DNA from: an uncultured Actinomycetes bacterium
GTDB taxonomy: Bacteria > Actinomycetota > Thermoleophilia > Gaiellales > Gaiellaceae
DNA: 9,437 bases
Reading direction: 5' to 3'
Assembly: GCA_903930195.1 (NCBI GenBank)
Contig: CAIYXH010000037.1
Span: forward strand, 1 to 9,437
In this document: positions 1 to 7,284 of the stretch, one piece after another
Layout: each line of letters begins with the position of its first letter
Numbering within the stretch: the stretch's first letter is position 1
The notes under the pieces: generated by a model
The model's database searches: none
The model's input: only the letters and a program-made list of their open reading frames with translations
Told to the model about the DNA's origin: nothing
Translations under genes and position numbers: made by a program

Positions 1-9
1 CGACCGTGA
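1..9 (+). CDS. Possible 3' end of an upstream gene (stop codon only)
   Basis: Bases 7-9 read TGA and overlap the GTG start at base 6, giving the same GTGA junction seen at four later gene boundaries in this window. Read in that frame, bases 1-6 would encode Arg-Pro before the stop. Nothing else of the gene is visible, so the call rests only on the repeated junction pattern. If correct, the operon continues to the left of the window. Confidence 0.35.
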   Translation, partial: RP

Positions 10-1034
10 GGATCGCCGTCTGCCGGCCCCAGGTGCCGTTTGCCTACGGCGGGGCCGAGCTGGTCGCCGACCAGCTCGTCGACGAGCTCCGGGTGCGCGG
101 GCACGAGGCCGATCTCGTCGCGATCCCGTTCAAGTGGTACCCGGATGCGCGCGTCCTCGATCAGGCGCTCCTCTGGTGGCTGCTCGACCTGACGGAGTCC
201 GACGGCCGTCCGATCGACCTCGTGATCGGGACGAAGTTCCCCTCGTACGGCATCCGGCACCCGAACAAGGTCGTCTGGCTCGTCCATCAGTTCCGGCAGG
301 CCTACGACTTCGACCGCACCGCCTTCGGCCAGTTCTCGGAGTCGGCCGAGGATCGCGCGACGAAGCAGGCCGTCGAGCGGTTCGACCAGGCCTCGCTCCG
401 CGAGGCGCGGAAGATCTTCACGATCTCGGGGAACGTCGCCGGTCGCCTCGAGCGGTACTCCGGGCTCGACGCCACGGTGCTGCCGCCGCCGACCCAGAAG
501 CTGGCCTTCCGCACCGAAGCCTACGAGGAGTTCATCCTCTCGGTCAATCGTCTCGACCGTGCCAAGCGGATCGACCTGCTGATCGACGCGGCGAAGCACG
601 ACGCGTCGCTGCAGATCGTGATCGCGGGCGACGGCGGCGATCGCGAGCGGCTCGAGGCGCTCGCCGCACCGCTCGGCCCGCGCTGCACGTTCGAGGGGCG
701 TGTCGACGTCGACCGCCTCGCCGAGCTCTACGCCCGCTGCCGCGCCGTCTTCTACGCGCCCGTCGACGAGGACTACGGGATCGTCCCCTACGAGGCCTTC
801 CTCTCGGCGAAGCCGGTCGTGACGACGACGGACGCGGGCGGCCCCCTCGAGATCGTCCACGACCGCAAGACCGGCCTCGTGGTCGCACCGGAGCCCGCCG
901 AGATTGCGCACGCGTGCGCCTCTCTCGTCGCGCAGCTCGACGACGCCAAGGCCTGGGGGGAGGCGGGGAAGGCGATCGCCGAGCGCGTGACCTGGGACGC
1001 GTGCATCGACGCGCTGCTCGCCGCGGGCGCATGA
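6..1034 (+). CDS. GT4 family glycosyltransferase
   Basis: Predicted cytoplasmic retaining glycosyltransferase of the GT4 family (GT-B fold), moving a sugar from a nucleotide-sugar to a glycan acceptor; donor and acceptor cannot be told. The 342 residues suit the family. The N-terminal domain opens MRIAVCRP with a glycine loop and helix (YGGAELVADQL, about 14-24). The C-terminal nucleotide-binding domain begins near 175 with LSVNRLDRAKRID (Lys187, Arg188 in the usual phosphate-binding place), then AGDG at 207-210. The signature EDYGIVPYE gives the E-x7-E pair as Glu255 and Glu263. There is no signal peptide or membrane segment. GTG at base 6 is chosen because it puts MRIA at the expected first beta strand and matches the first 12 bases of the gene at 4296. 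Its stop overlaps the next start as ATGA. The frame is open to the left edge, so a longer start cannot be wholly excluded. Confidence 0.88.
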   Translation: MRIAVCRPQVPFAYGGAELVADQLVDELRVRGHEADLVAIPFKWYPDARVLDQALLWWLLDLTESDGRPIDLVIGTKFPSYGIRHPNKVVWLVHQFRQAYDFDRTAFGQFSESAEDRATKQAVERFDQASLREARKIFTISGNVAGRLERYSGLDATVLPPPTQKLAFRTEAYEEFILSVNRLDRAKRIDLLIDAAKHDASLQIVIAGDGGDRERLEALAAPLGPRCTFEGRVDVDRLAELYARCRAVFYAPVDEDYGIVPYEAFLSAKPVVTTTDAGGPLEIVHDRKTGLVVAPEPAEIAHACASLVAQLDDAKAWGEAGKAIAERVTWDACIDALLAAGA

Positions 1035-2242
1035 AGGTCGCGTTCTACTCCCCGCTACCGCCGTCCCGCTCCGGGATCGCGGACTACGCGGCGCTGCTCC
1101 TCCCGGCGCTGCGCTCCCGGGTCGACGAGGTCGTGGTGGCCGAACGCGGCAAGCGGGCTCCGCGGGCGGACGTCTCTCTCTTCCACATCGGCAACGAGCC
1201 CGAGGAGCACGGCTGGATCGTCGACGCCTTGCGCGAGCAGCGCGGTGTGGTCGTGCTGCACGAGGCGGTGCTGCACCACCTGATCGCAGGCATCACGATC
1301 GGGCGCGGCGACGGCCGGGGCTATCTGAACGCGATGGAGCGCGACTTCGGCGTGGCCGGACGGCTGCTCGGGCTCGGCGTGCTCGACAACCTGCTCCCGC
1401 TCCTCTGGGAGACCCAGCCCGAGCGCTTCCCGCTCACGGGGACGATTCTCGACCTCGCCGACGGGCTCGTCGTCCACTCGCGCTACGTCGAGACCGCTGC
1501 CCGCACCCTCGGGTACGACGGCCCGATCTGGCGGATCCCGCATCCGGCCTGGCCGCCGCACGAGGTCGTCCCTGCGGACGTGCACGGTGATCCGCTCATC
1601 GGCTGCTTCGGCTATCTCAACGTCAACAAGCGGATCCCGGCGCTCCTCGAAGGCTTCGCGCTCCTCCGAGAGCAGCGGCCGGGGGCCCGGCTCGCGTTGA
1701 TCGGCTCTCCGGCGGAGCGGTTCGACCTCGCGAGCCGGCTCGAGCGGCTCGGGCTCGGCGAGGAGGCGATCCTCCGCGAGGAGTACGTGCCGGAGGAGCG
1801 GCTCTGGTCGCTGATGGCCGCCTGCGACGTCCTCGTCAACCTCCGCTCGCCGACGATGGGCGAGACGTCCGGCTCGGTGATCCGCGGCCTCGGGCTCGGC
1901 AAGCCGATGCTCGTCTCGGACGTCGGCTGGTTCTCGGAGCTGCCCGATGACGTCGCCTTGAAGATCCCGGTCGACGCCTACGAGGCGGCGACGATCGCTG
2001 CTGCGCTCGAGCTTGCTGCCGCGCGCGCGGGCGAGCTTGGTGCCGCCGCCCGGAGCTACGTCGCCGCCGAGCACGACCTCGGGCGCGTCGCCGACCGCTA
2101 CGTGGCCGCGCTCGAGACTGCGGCTGCCGGAGACGCCGTTGCCGACCGCGTCCTCTGGCGCGTCGCCGAGGCCGCAGCCGAGGTGGGGATCGAGGACACG
2201 ACCGAGCTCGCCCGGCAGGTGCGAGAGGCCGGCCTCGCGTGA
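1031..2242 (+). CDS. Divergent GT4-like glycosyltransferase with altered signature motif
   Basis: Predicted 403-residue GT-B glycosyltransferase, probably cytoplasmic and acting in the same glycan pathway. The N-terminus (FYSPLPPSRSGIADYA, 5-20) is the typical opening of GT4 enzymes, and VLHEAVLHHL (75-84) occupies the place of the common HD motif. The second domain starts near 189 (LIGCFGYLNVNKRIPAL, Lys200 and Arg201), with LALIGS at 221-226. The usual E-x7-E motif is replaced by GETSGSVIRGLGLGKP at 277-292; aligned on the following Pro, the second Glu position is Arg285. VSDVGWFSELPD follows at 295-306. After about residue 366 comes a helical, charged tail of nearly 40 residues. ATG at 1031 overlaps the previous stop; no Shine-Dalgarno is evident, so translation probably depends on coupling. 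A longer open frame in phase to the left (from base 134) is only shadow of the previous gene. The family is confident; the sugar is unknown. Confidence 0.82.
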   Translation: MKVAFYSPLPPSRSGIADYAALLLPALRSRVDEVVVAERGKRAPRADVSLFHIGNEPEEHGWIVDALREQRGVVVLHEAVLHHLIAGITIGRGDGRGYLNAMERDFGVAGRLLGLGVLDNLLPLLWETQPERFPLTGTILDLADGLVVHSRYVETAARTLGYDGPIWRIPHPAWPPHEVVPADVHGDPLIGCFGYLNVNKRIPALLEGFALLREQRPGARLALIGSPAERFDLASRLERLGLGEEAILREEYVPEERLWSLMAACDVLVNLRSPTMGETSGSVIRGLGLGKPMLVSDVGWFSELPDDVALKIPVDAYEAATIAAALELAAARAGELGAAARSYVAAEHDLGRVADRYVAALETAAAGDAVADRVLWRVAEAAAEVGIEDTTELARQVREAGLA

Positions 2243-4299
2243 GCCTCGCGCGGATCCGGCAGACGCCCGTCCCGTTCGCCCTCGCCGGCATCGTCGTCGT
2301 CTCGGCGGTCGTCTGGGCCACGATCGCCCAGGCGACGGTGGCGCCGTGGATCATGGTCGACGAGCTCACCTACTCCGAGCTCGCGAAGTCCTTCGCCGCC
2401 ACGGGCCACTTCGCGATCCGGGGCCGCCCGAGCCACGCCTACGGGATCGTCTACCCGCTGGTGCTCGCACCTGCGTGGCGGGCGTTCTCGTCGATCCCGA
2501 CGGTCTACGACGCGGCCCGTGTCCTGAACGCGATCGCCATGTCGCTGGCGGCGCTGCCCGCGTACGGCCTCGCCCGCCGCGTGGCCTCGACCGGCTGGTC
2601 GCTCGCCGTGGCGGCGCTCTCGGTCACGGTGCCCTCGATGCTCTACACGGGGACGCTGATGACGGAGAACGTCTTCTACCCCGTGTTCGTGCTCGTCACG
2701 TTCGCGCTCGTCGCAACGCTCGAGCGCCCGACGGCGACGCGCCAGGTCGGGCTGCTCCTGCTCTGCGGTCTCGCCTATGCGACCAGGCCCCAGGCGATCA
2801 TCTTCGTCGCCGCGGCAGCAGGTGCGCCGGTGCTGCTCGTGCTGGTCGAGCGCGGGGGGCTGCGGGCGCTGCGGCCGTTCGCCGTGCTCTACGGAATCCT
2901 CGGCGCCGGCGTGGTGATCGCACTCGGGGGCACCGTCGCCCGGGGCGAGTCGCCACTTGCCCTGCTCGGCGCCTACCGGGCCGCCACGTCGAGCGACTAC
3001 TCGGTCGGCGGCGTCCTGCACTACCTCCTCTACCACGTCGCCGAGCTCGATCTCTATCTGGGCGTGCTGCCCTTCGCGGCGCTCGTCGCGCTCTGGCTCT
3101 CGCCGCGTGCCGCCACACGGGGCGGGCGTGCGTTCGCGGTCGGCTCGTTCTCGGTGACGGTGCTGCTGCTCGTGGAGGTCGCTGCCTTCGCCTCGCAGCC
3201 GTCGGTCGCGCGGATCGAGGAGCGGACGATGTTCTACGTCGCCCCGCTCGCCTTCGCCGCCTTCGCAGCCCATGCGGAGACGCCGCGGCGGCGGCCCGTG
3301 CTCCTCGCCGCCGCTGCGCTTGCCGCAGTGCTGCCGGTCGCGATCCCCTACGGCCGGTTCGTCAGCCGCGTGGCCGTGTCGGATACGTTCGCGCTCCTGC
3401 CCTGGTGGTGGGTGAACGACCACGGGGTCTCGTTCGGCGCGATCCGCTTCCTCGCGCTCGGCGTCGGGCTCGTCTTCGCGGCGCTCTTCCTGCTCACGCC
3501 GCAACGGCTCGTCCCGGTGCTCGCCTGTGTGCTCGCGACCTACTTCGTGGTCACGACGTACGCCGTCGCCTCGGGCCGCCACGGGATCCACAAGACCGCG
3601 ACGGACGACCTCGCCTCCGGCATCGGCAGCGCGCCGCGCAACTGGATCGACCGTGCGGTCGGGACGCACGCGTCCGTCGCGTTCCTCTGGTCGGGGCGGC
3701 CGAGCGACTACGTGATCTGGGAGAACGAGTTCTTCAACCGCAGTTTCGGCTCGATCTACGACGTCGGCAGCGAGCCGTCGCCGGGCCTCCTCGCCGAGAC
3801 GGCTGCGACGGTCGGCGCCGGCGGTGGCCTGCAGACGGCGACCGGGCCGGTCGAGGCCGACTACGTGCTCACCGACGGCTTCCTCGACGTCGCCGGGACC
3901 GAGGTCGCCTCCGACCCGGCTCTTGCCCTTTACCTCTATCGCGTCGCAGGCCCCGTTCGCGTCGTCACGGCGGTGCGCGGCATCTACCCGAACGGCACCT
4001 GGTCGTCGGGCCGCGTGACCTACACCCGCACCGGGTGCAGCGGCGGCACGCTCGGCGTCGTCCTGCACAGCGACCCGACCCTCTTCCCGGAGGCGCAGAC
4101 GGTCGTCGCGCGGATCGGGGGCAAGGAGGTCGGGCATGTGAGCTACGGGCCGACCGACGAGCCGACGCTCACCGTGCCGCTCCACGCCGTCGGCGGGACG
4201 TGCACCGTCGTCTACGACGTCGCGCACACCGTCGTCCCCGGGAACGCCGACCTGCGGCGGCTCGGGACGCACGTCCTCAACTTCGTCTACGCGCCGTGA
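2239..4299 (+). CDS. GT-C type polytopic membrane glycosyltransferase with C-terminal extracytoplasmic domain
   Basis: A 686-residue integral membrane protein resembling the GT-C superfamily (PMT/ArnT/RgtA-like), which uses polyprenyl-phosphate sugars and acts on the outer membrane face. A first hydrophobic span (about 12-32) is followed by an outer loop with the expected acidic pair, MVDELTYSELA (Asp41, Glu42). TENVFYP (142-148) is another family-like loop. Further hydrophobic spans lie near 120-140, 145-161, 168-204, 211-231, 270-287, 299-318, 331-346, 353-370, 400-418 and 424-443. The last 240 residues are soluble-looking and rich in beta-forming stretches, with NWIDRAV (468-474), IWENEFFNR (493-501), YLYRVAGPVR (565-574) and SSGRVTYTRT (589-598). 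Similar motifs recur in the gene at 8020-9437, so the two are paralogues. GTG at 2239 overlaps the previous stop as GTGA, with GAGAGG at 2223-2228, ten bases upstream. It could instead be a related membrane protein without transferase activity. Confidence 0.75.
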   Translation: MSLARIRQTPVPFALAGIVVVSAVVWATIAQATVAPWIMVDELTYSELAKSFAATGHFAIRGRPSHAYGIVYPLVLAPAWRAFSSIPTVYDAARVLNAIAMSLAALPAYGLARRVASTGWSLAVAALSVTVPSMLYTGTLMTENVFYPVFVLVTFALVATLERPTATRQVGLLLLCGLAYATRPQAIIFVAAAAGAPVLLVLVERGGLRALRPFAVLYGILGAGVVIALGGTVARGESPLALLGAYRAATSSDYSVGGVLHYLLYHVAELDLYLGVLPFAALVALWLSPRAATRGGRAFAVGSFSVTVLLLVEVAAFASQPSVARIEERTMFYVAPLAFAAFAAHAETPRRRPVLLAAAALAAVLPVAIPYGRFVSRVAVSDTFALLPWWWVNDHGVSFGAIRFLALGVGLVFAALFLLTPQRLVPVLACVLATYFVVTTYAVASGRHGIHKTATDDLASGIGSAPRNWIDRAVGTHASVAFLWSGRPSDYVIWENEFFNRSFGSIYDVGSEPSPGLLAETAATVGAGGGLQTATGPVEADYVLTDGFLDVAGTEVASDPALALYLYRVAGPVRVVTAVRGIYPNGTWSSGRVTYTRTGCSGGTLGVVLHSDPTLFPEAQTVVARIGGKEVGHVSYGPTDEPTLTVPLHAVGGTCTVVYDVAHTVVPGNADLRRLGTHVLNFVYAP

Positions 4300-5372
4300 G
4301 GATCGCCTTCGACGTCAGCCCCTTGTCGCACGAGCGGACGGGCGTGAACAACTACATCCGCGGCTCGCTCGCAGGCCTCGCCGCAGCCGCGCAGGCAGCC
4401 GGTGACGAGGTCGTCGCCTTCGCACCCACCTCGCCCGAGGGGCGGCGCGTGATCCCCGAGGCGCTCGAGGGGATCCCGGTCGAGCTGCGGCTCGTGACGC
4501 TCTACGGCGCCCACGGCTGGCGAACGACGTGGTCGCGGCTCGGCTGGCCGCCTGCGGAGCGCTGGCTCGGCCCGTTCGACGTCCTCCACTTCACCGACTG
4601 GATGTATCCGCCGCAGCGCGCCGGCCTCCGGGCGACGACGATCCACGACCTGGTGCCGCTGCACTTCCCCCGGTGGGTCACCCGGCGTACCCGGGCGATG
4701 CACAGCCGCAAGTACCGGAACGCCGCCCGCACCTGCGACGTCCTCTTCGCGAACTCGGCGTTCACGGCCGACGACACCGCGGCCACGCTCGAGGTTCCGC
4801 GCGAGCGCATCGTCGTCGCCCATCCGGGAATCGGCGAGGAGTTCGTGGCCGTGGGGCCGGCGGCCGATCTCGGGGCTCCCTATCTGCTGACCGTGGCGAC
4901 GCTCGAGCCGCGGAAGAACCTCGGTGTGCTCGTCGAGGCCCTGACGCTGCTCGGCGACATGGGCCTGCGGCTCGCGGTCGTCGGCGGCGAGGGTTGGGGC
5001 GAGCAGCCGGCGCTCGACCGCGCGGGCGTGATCCGCCTCGGCCGCGTCGACGATGCCGAGCTGGCCCGGCTCTACCGCGGGGCATCGGCCGTGGTCTATC
5101 CCTCGCGGTTCGAGGGCTTCGGGATGCCGATCACCGAGGCGATGGCCTCCGGGGCGCCGGTCGTCGCGTCGTCGCATCCGTCGCTCGACGAAGCCTGCGG
5201 GCCGGCCGCGCTCCGCGCCGACCCGGAGAGCCCCGAGGCCTGGGTGGTGGCGATCGGCGAGGCGCTCTCACGGACAGAGGAGCTGACGGCGCTCGGCTTC
5301 CGCCACGCGGCCACGTTCTCGTGGGCGCGCACGGGCGAACGCTTCCTGGAGGGCTACAAGCAATTCGCGTAG
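4296..5372 (+). CDS. GT4 family glycosyltransferase, first of three tandem paralogues
   Basis: Predicted 358-residue cytoplasmic retaining glycosyltransferase of the GT4 family, of the mannosyltransferase-like type common in polysaccharide clusters; the sugar is not determinable. The N-terminal domain runs MRIAFDVSPL then RTGVNNYIRG (14-23), with TIHDLVPLH at 115-123 (His117, Asp118). The C-terminal domain has VATLEPRKNLG (200-210, Arg206 and Lys207 contacting donor phosphates in relatives), VVGGEGWG (228-235), and FEGFGMPITEAMASGAPVV (272-290), with Glu273 and Glu281 forming E-x7-E. GTG at 4296 overlaps the stop of the membrane protein as GTGA; no convincing Shine-Dalgarno precedes it, so coupled translation is likely. 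It shares motifs and short near-identical DNA stretches with the next gene, indicating duplication. An open frame in phase to the left, from 2013, is shadow of the membrane gene. Confidence 0.9.
   Translation: MRIAFDVSPLSHERTGVNNYIRGSLAGLAAAAQAAGDEVVAFAPTSPEGRRVIPEALEGIPVELRLVTLYGAHGWRTTWSRLGWPPAERWLGPFDVLHFTDWMYPPQRAGLRATTIHDLVPLHFPRWVTRRTRAMHSRKYRNAARTCDVLFANSAFTADDTAATLEVPRERIVVAHPGIGEEFVAVGPAADLGAPYLLTVATLEPRKNLGVLVEALTLLGDMGLRLAVVGGEGWGEQPALDRAGVIRLGRVDDAELARLYRGASAVVYPSRFEGFGMPITEAMASGAPVVASSHPSLDEACGPAALRADPESPEAWVVAIGEALSRTEELTALGFRHAATFSWARTGERFLEGYKQFA
5348..5353 (+). promoter_or_regulatory. Strong Shine-Dalgarno for the ATT-start gene
   Basis: GGAGGG lies inside the last codons of the preceding gene and ends nine bases before the ATT at 5363. 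It is the best ribosome-binding site of any gene in the window. It decides the start choice, because no ATG, GTG or TTG sits at this distance in the right frame. Confidence 0.65.
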
Positions 5373-6286
5373 CGCTCGACACGACGCCGCTCCTGCAGAC
5401 CCGCGCCGGGACGGCGCGGTATGTCCGCGGCCTGCTCGGGCATCTCGACGTGCCGGTCGAGCAGGTGTCCTTCCCGGCCACGTCGCGCCTGCGGACCGTC
5501 GCGGCTGACACGCTCTGGTACCCCCGGCTCCGCCCGCGGGGTGTCGACCTGCTCCACTGTCCGACCTTCCGCGGCCCGTTCGCGTCGAAGGTGCCGCTCG
5601 TCGTGACGGTGCACGATCTCGCAGTCCTGCGTCATCCCGCGTGGTTCAACGGCTGGACCCGCCGCTACTCCCGGCTTGCCGTTCCGCGGGTCGTGGCGTC
5701 GGCGAGTCGCATCCTCGCGGTCTCCGCCTTCACCGCCAGGGAGCTCGTCGAGCTCCTCGCGGTCCCGGAGGAGCGGATCCGCGTCGTGCCGAACGCCGTC
5801 GAGGACGTGTTCGGTCCGGACGGCGCCGCGGCGGAGGGCGACTACGCGCTCGCTGTCGGGACGCTCGAGCCGCGCAAGAACCTCGAGCGGATCGCTGCTG
5901 CGGTCGACGGCGAGCTACGGGTCGTGGGCGCGCGCGGGTGGGGCGGCGTGACGCCGCCCGCGAACGTCACCTGGCTGGGAGAGGTCGACGACGCGGAGCT
6001 CGCCCGGCTCTACCGCGGTGCCCGCTGCCTCGTCTACGCCTCGCTCTACGAGGGGTACGGCATCCCGGTGGCCGAGGCGCTCGCCTGCGGCTGCCCGGTC
6101 GTCACGAGCCGCGGAAGCGCGATGGAGGAGGTGGCCGGTGACGCGGCGGTCTACGTCGACCCGTTCGACGTCGCCTCGATCCGTGAGGGCATCGAGCGGG
6201 TGCAGCCGGTCGAGCCGCGGCGGCCCGCAGGGTGGCACGAGGTCGCCGCGCGGACGCAGGCGGTCTACGAGGAGCTCGTCGCGTGA
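5363..6286 (+). CDS. GT4 family glycosyltransferase, second tandem paralogue, probable ATT start
   Basis: Predicted cytoplasmic retaining GT4 glycosyltransferase, 307 residues from the proposed start, somewhat short for the family. Reading ATT as initiator gives MRVALDTTPLLQTRAGTARYV, which lines up with MRIAFDVSPL of the gene before and MIVIDADVLG of the gene after. The next usable in-frame starts (CTG near 5393, GTG near 5447) would remove the first beta strand or also the glycine loop. VTVHDLAVLRHP (81-92) has His84 and Asp85. The donor domain has VGTLEPRKNL (165-174), VVGARGWGG (187-195), and YEGYGIPVAEALACGCPVV (229-247), with Glu230 and Glu238 as E-x7-E. Compared with its neighbours, the region between residues 28 and 60 is short. 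It overlaps the previous gene by 10 bases and the next by GTGA. The enzyme family is certain; the start codon is likely but not proven. Confidence 0.87.
   Translation: MRVALDTTPLLQTRAGTARYVRGLLGHLDVPVEQVSFPATSRLRTVAADTLWYPRLRPRGVDLLHCPTFRGPFASKVPLVVTVHDLAVLRHPAWFNGWTRRYSRLAVPRVVASASRILAVSAFTARELVELLAVPEERIRVVPNAVEDVFGPDGAAAEGDYALAVGTLEPRKNLERIAAAVDGELRVVGARGWGGVTPPANVTWLGEVDDAELARLYRGARCLVYASLYEGYGIPVAEALACGCPVVTSRGSAMEEVAGDAAVYVDPFDVASIREGIERVQPVEPRRPAGWHEVAARTQAVYEELVA
6269..6274 (+). promoter_or_regulatory. Shine-Dalgarno for the third tandem GT4 gene
   Basis: GAGGAG within the final codons of the preceding gene ends eight bases before the GTG at 6283. It supports that start over an ATG at 6232 in the same frame, which would add 17 arginine- and glycine-rich residues ahead of the first beta strand. 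Confidence 0.55.
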
Positions 6287-7284
6287 TCGTGATCGACGCC
6301 GACGTGCTCGGACGCCAGCGGACGGGCGACGAGACCTACGTGACGAACCTGCTGCGCGAGCTCCCGGCCGTTGCGACCGATCTCCGCTTCGGCGCGGTCA
6401 CGCGCTTCCCGGAGCTCGTCCCCGATGGGGTCGAGCCGATCCTGCTCGGAGCGGGCTCGCAGGAGCTGCGCATGGCCTGGACGCTGCCGCGGCTCCTCCG
6501 GCGGCTCGAGCCCGAGCTCGCGCACTTTCAACACGCGTTGCCCCTCGGGTACAGGGGTCGGTCCGTCGTGACGATCCACGACCTCTCGTTCGAGCGCGAG
6601 CCCGAGACCATGGGGCTGCTCGACCGGCTCACCTTCAAGGCGGTGGTTCCACGCGCCGCCAAGCGGGCCGATGGGGTGGTCACGGTCTCCGAGCGGACGC
6701 AGCGCGACATCGTCGAGCTCTACGGCGTTCCGGCAGAGCGGATCGCGGTGACGCCGAACGGCGTCGACCCGGCCTTCGCGCCAGGGGGGACGCACGACCG
6801 TCACGTGCTCTTCGTCGGTGCGATCCAGAGCCGAAAGAACCCGCTGGCCGCGCTCGCGGCGGCGAAGGCAGTCGAGCTGCCACTCGTCGTCGTCGGGCCC
6901 GAGCGCGAGCCCGAGCTTGCCGCAGCGCTGCGCGCGGGGGGTGCCGACTTGCGCGGCTACGTCGAGAAGGGCGAGCTCGCGGAGCTGTACCGCGAGGCTG
7001 CGCTGCTCGTGATGTCGTCGCGCTTCGAGGGCTTCGGCCTGCCGGTCGTCGAGGCGATGGCCTGCGGCACGCCCGTCGTCGCGGCCGACGAGCCGGCGCT
7101 GCGCGAGGTTGCGGGCGCTGCTGCGGTCTACGCGGTGGGCGACGACTTCCCCGCAGCCGCGCGCGACGCGCTCGCCCGCGCGGCCGAGCTCTCGCACGCC
7201 GGCATCGAACGCGCCGCCGGATTTTCCTGGGCCGAGACGGCACGCCGTACCGTCGCCGTGTACCGCGAGGTGCTCGCGCGGTGA
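6283..7284 (+). CDS. GT4 family glycosyltransferase, third tandem paralogue
   Basis: Predicted 333-residue cytoplasmic retaining GT4 glycosyltransferase. The N-terminus MIVIDADVLGRQRTGDETYV (1-20) follows the same pattern as its two upstream neighbours: a beta strand, then an Arg-Thr-Gly loop leading into a helix. VTIHDLSFER at 96-105 gives His99 and Asp100. The donor domain begins at VLFVGAIQSRKNPLAAL (175-191), with Arg184 and Lys185 matching the phosphate-binding pair. FEGFGLPVVEAMACGTPVV (248-266) carries Glu249 and Glu257 of E-x7-E. FSWAETARRTVAVYREVL near the end is the common C-terminal helix that packs back on the first domain in GT-B proteins. It is more diverged from the two upstream paralogues than they are from each other, judged by the motif spelling. 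GTG at 6283 overlaps the previous stop, and the stop overlaps the next GTG. Sugar specificity is unknown. Confidence 0.9.
   Translation: MIVIDADVLGRQRTGDETYVTNLLRELPAVATDLRFGAVTRFPELVPDGVEPILLGAGSQELRMAWTLPRLLRRLEPELAHFQHALPLGYRGRSVVTIHDLSFEREPETMGLLDRLTFKAVVPRAAKRADGVVTVSERTQRDIVELYGVPAERIAVTPNGVDPAFAPGGTHDRHVLFVGAIQSRKNPLAALAAAKAVELPLVVVGPEREPELAAALRAGGADLRGYVEKGELAELYREAALLVMSSRFEGFGLPVVEAMACGTPVVAADEPALREVAGAAAVYAVGDDFPAAARDALARAAELSHAGIERAAGFSWAETARRTVAVYREVLAR

Noticed and set aside
134..1030. N-terminal extension of the GT4-like gene at 1031
   Set aside because: The extension is Arg-rich shadow of the first GT4 gene. The true protein begins at MKVAFYSPLP with a normal GT4 opening.
1055..2074. 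339-residue - strand open frame
   Set aside because: It is a charged, low-complexity antisense shadow of the gene at 1031-2242, with no domain features.
2098..4272. 724-residue open frame on the - strand across the GT-C gene
   Set aside because: Its translation is almost all Arg, Glu, Asp, Gly and His with no hydrophobic core. This is the expected antisense shadow of a high-GC gene, and the + strand frame has clear membrane segments and family motifs.
2013..4295. Long N-terminal extension of the GT4 gene at 4296 in the same frame
   Set aside because: The added residues are Arg/Pro/Ala-rich and of low complexity, and they overlap the real membrane protein. Recognisable GT4 sequence begins exactly at MRIAFDVSPL.
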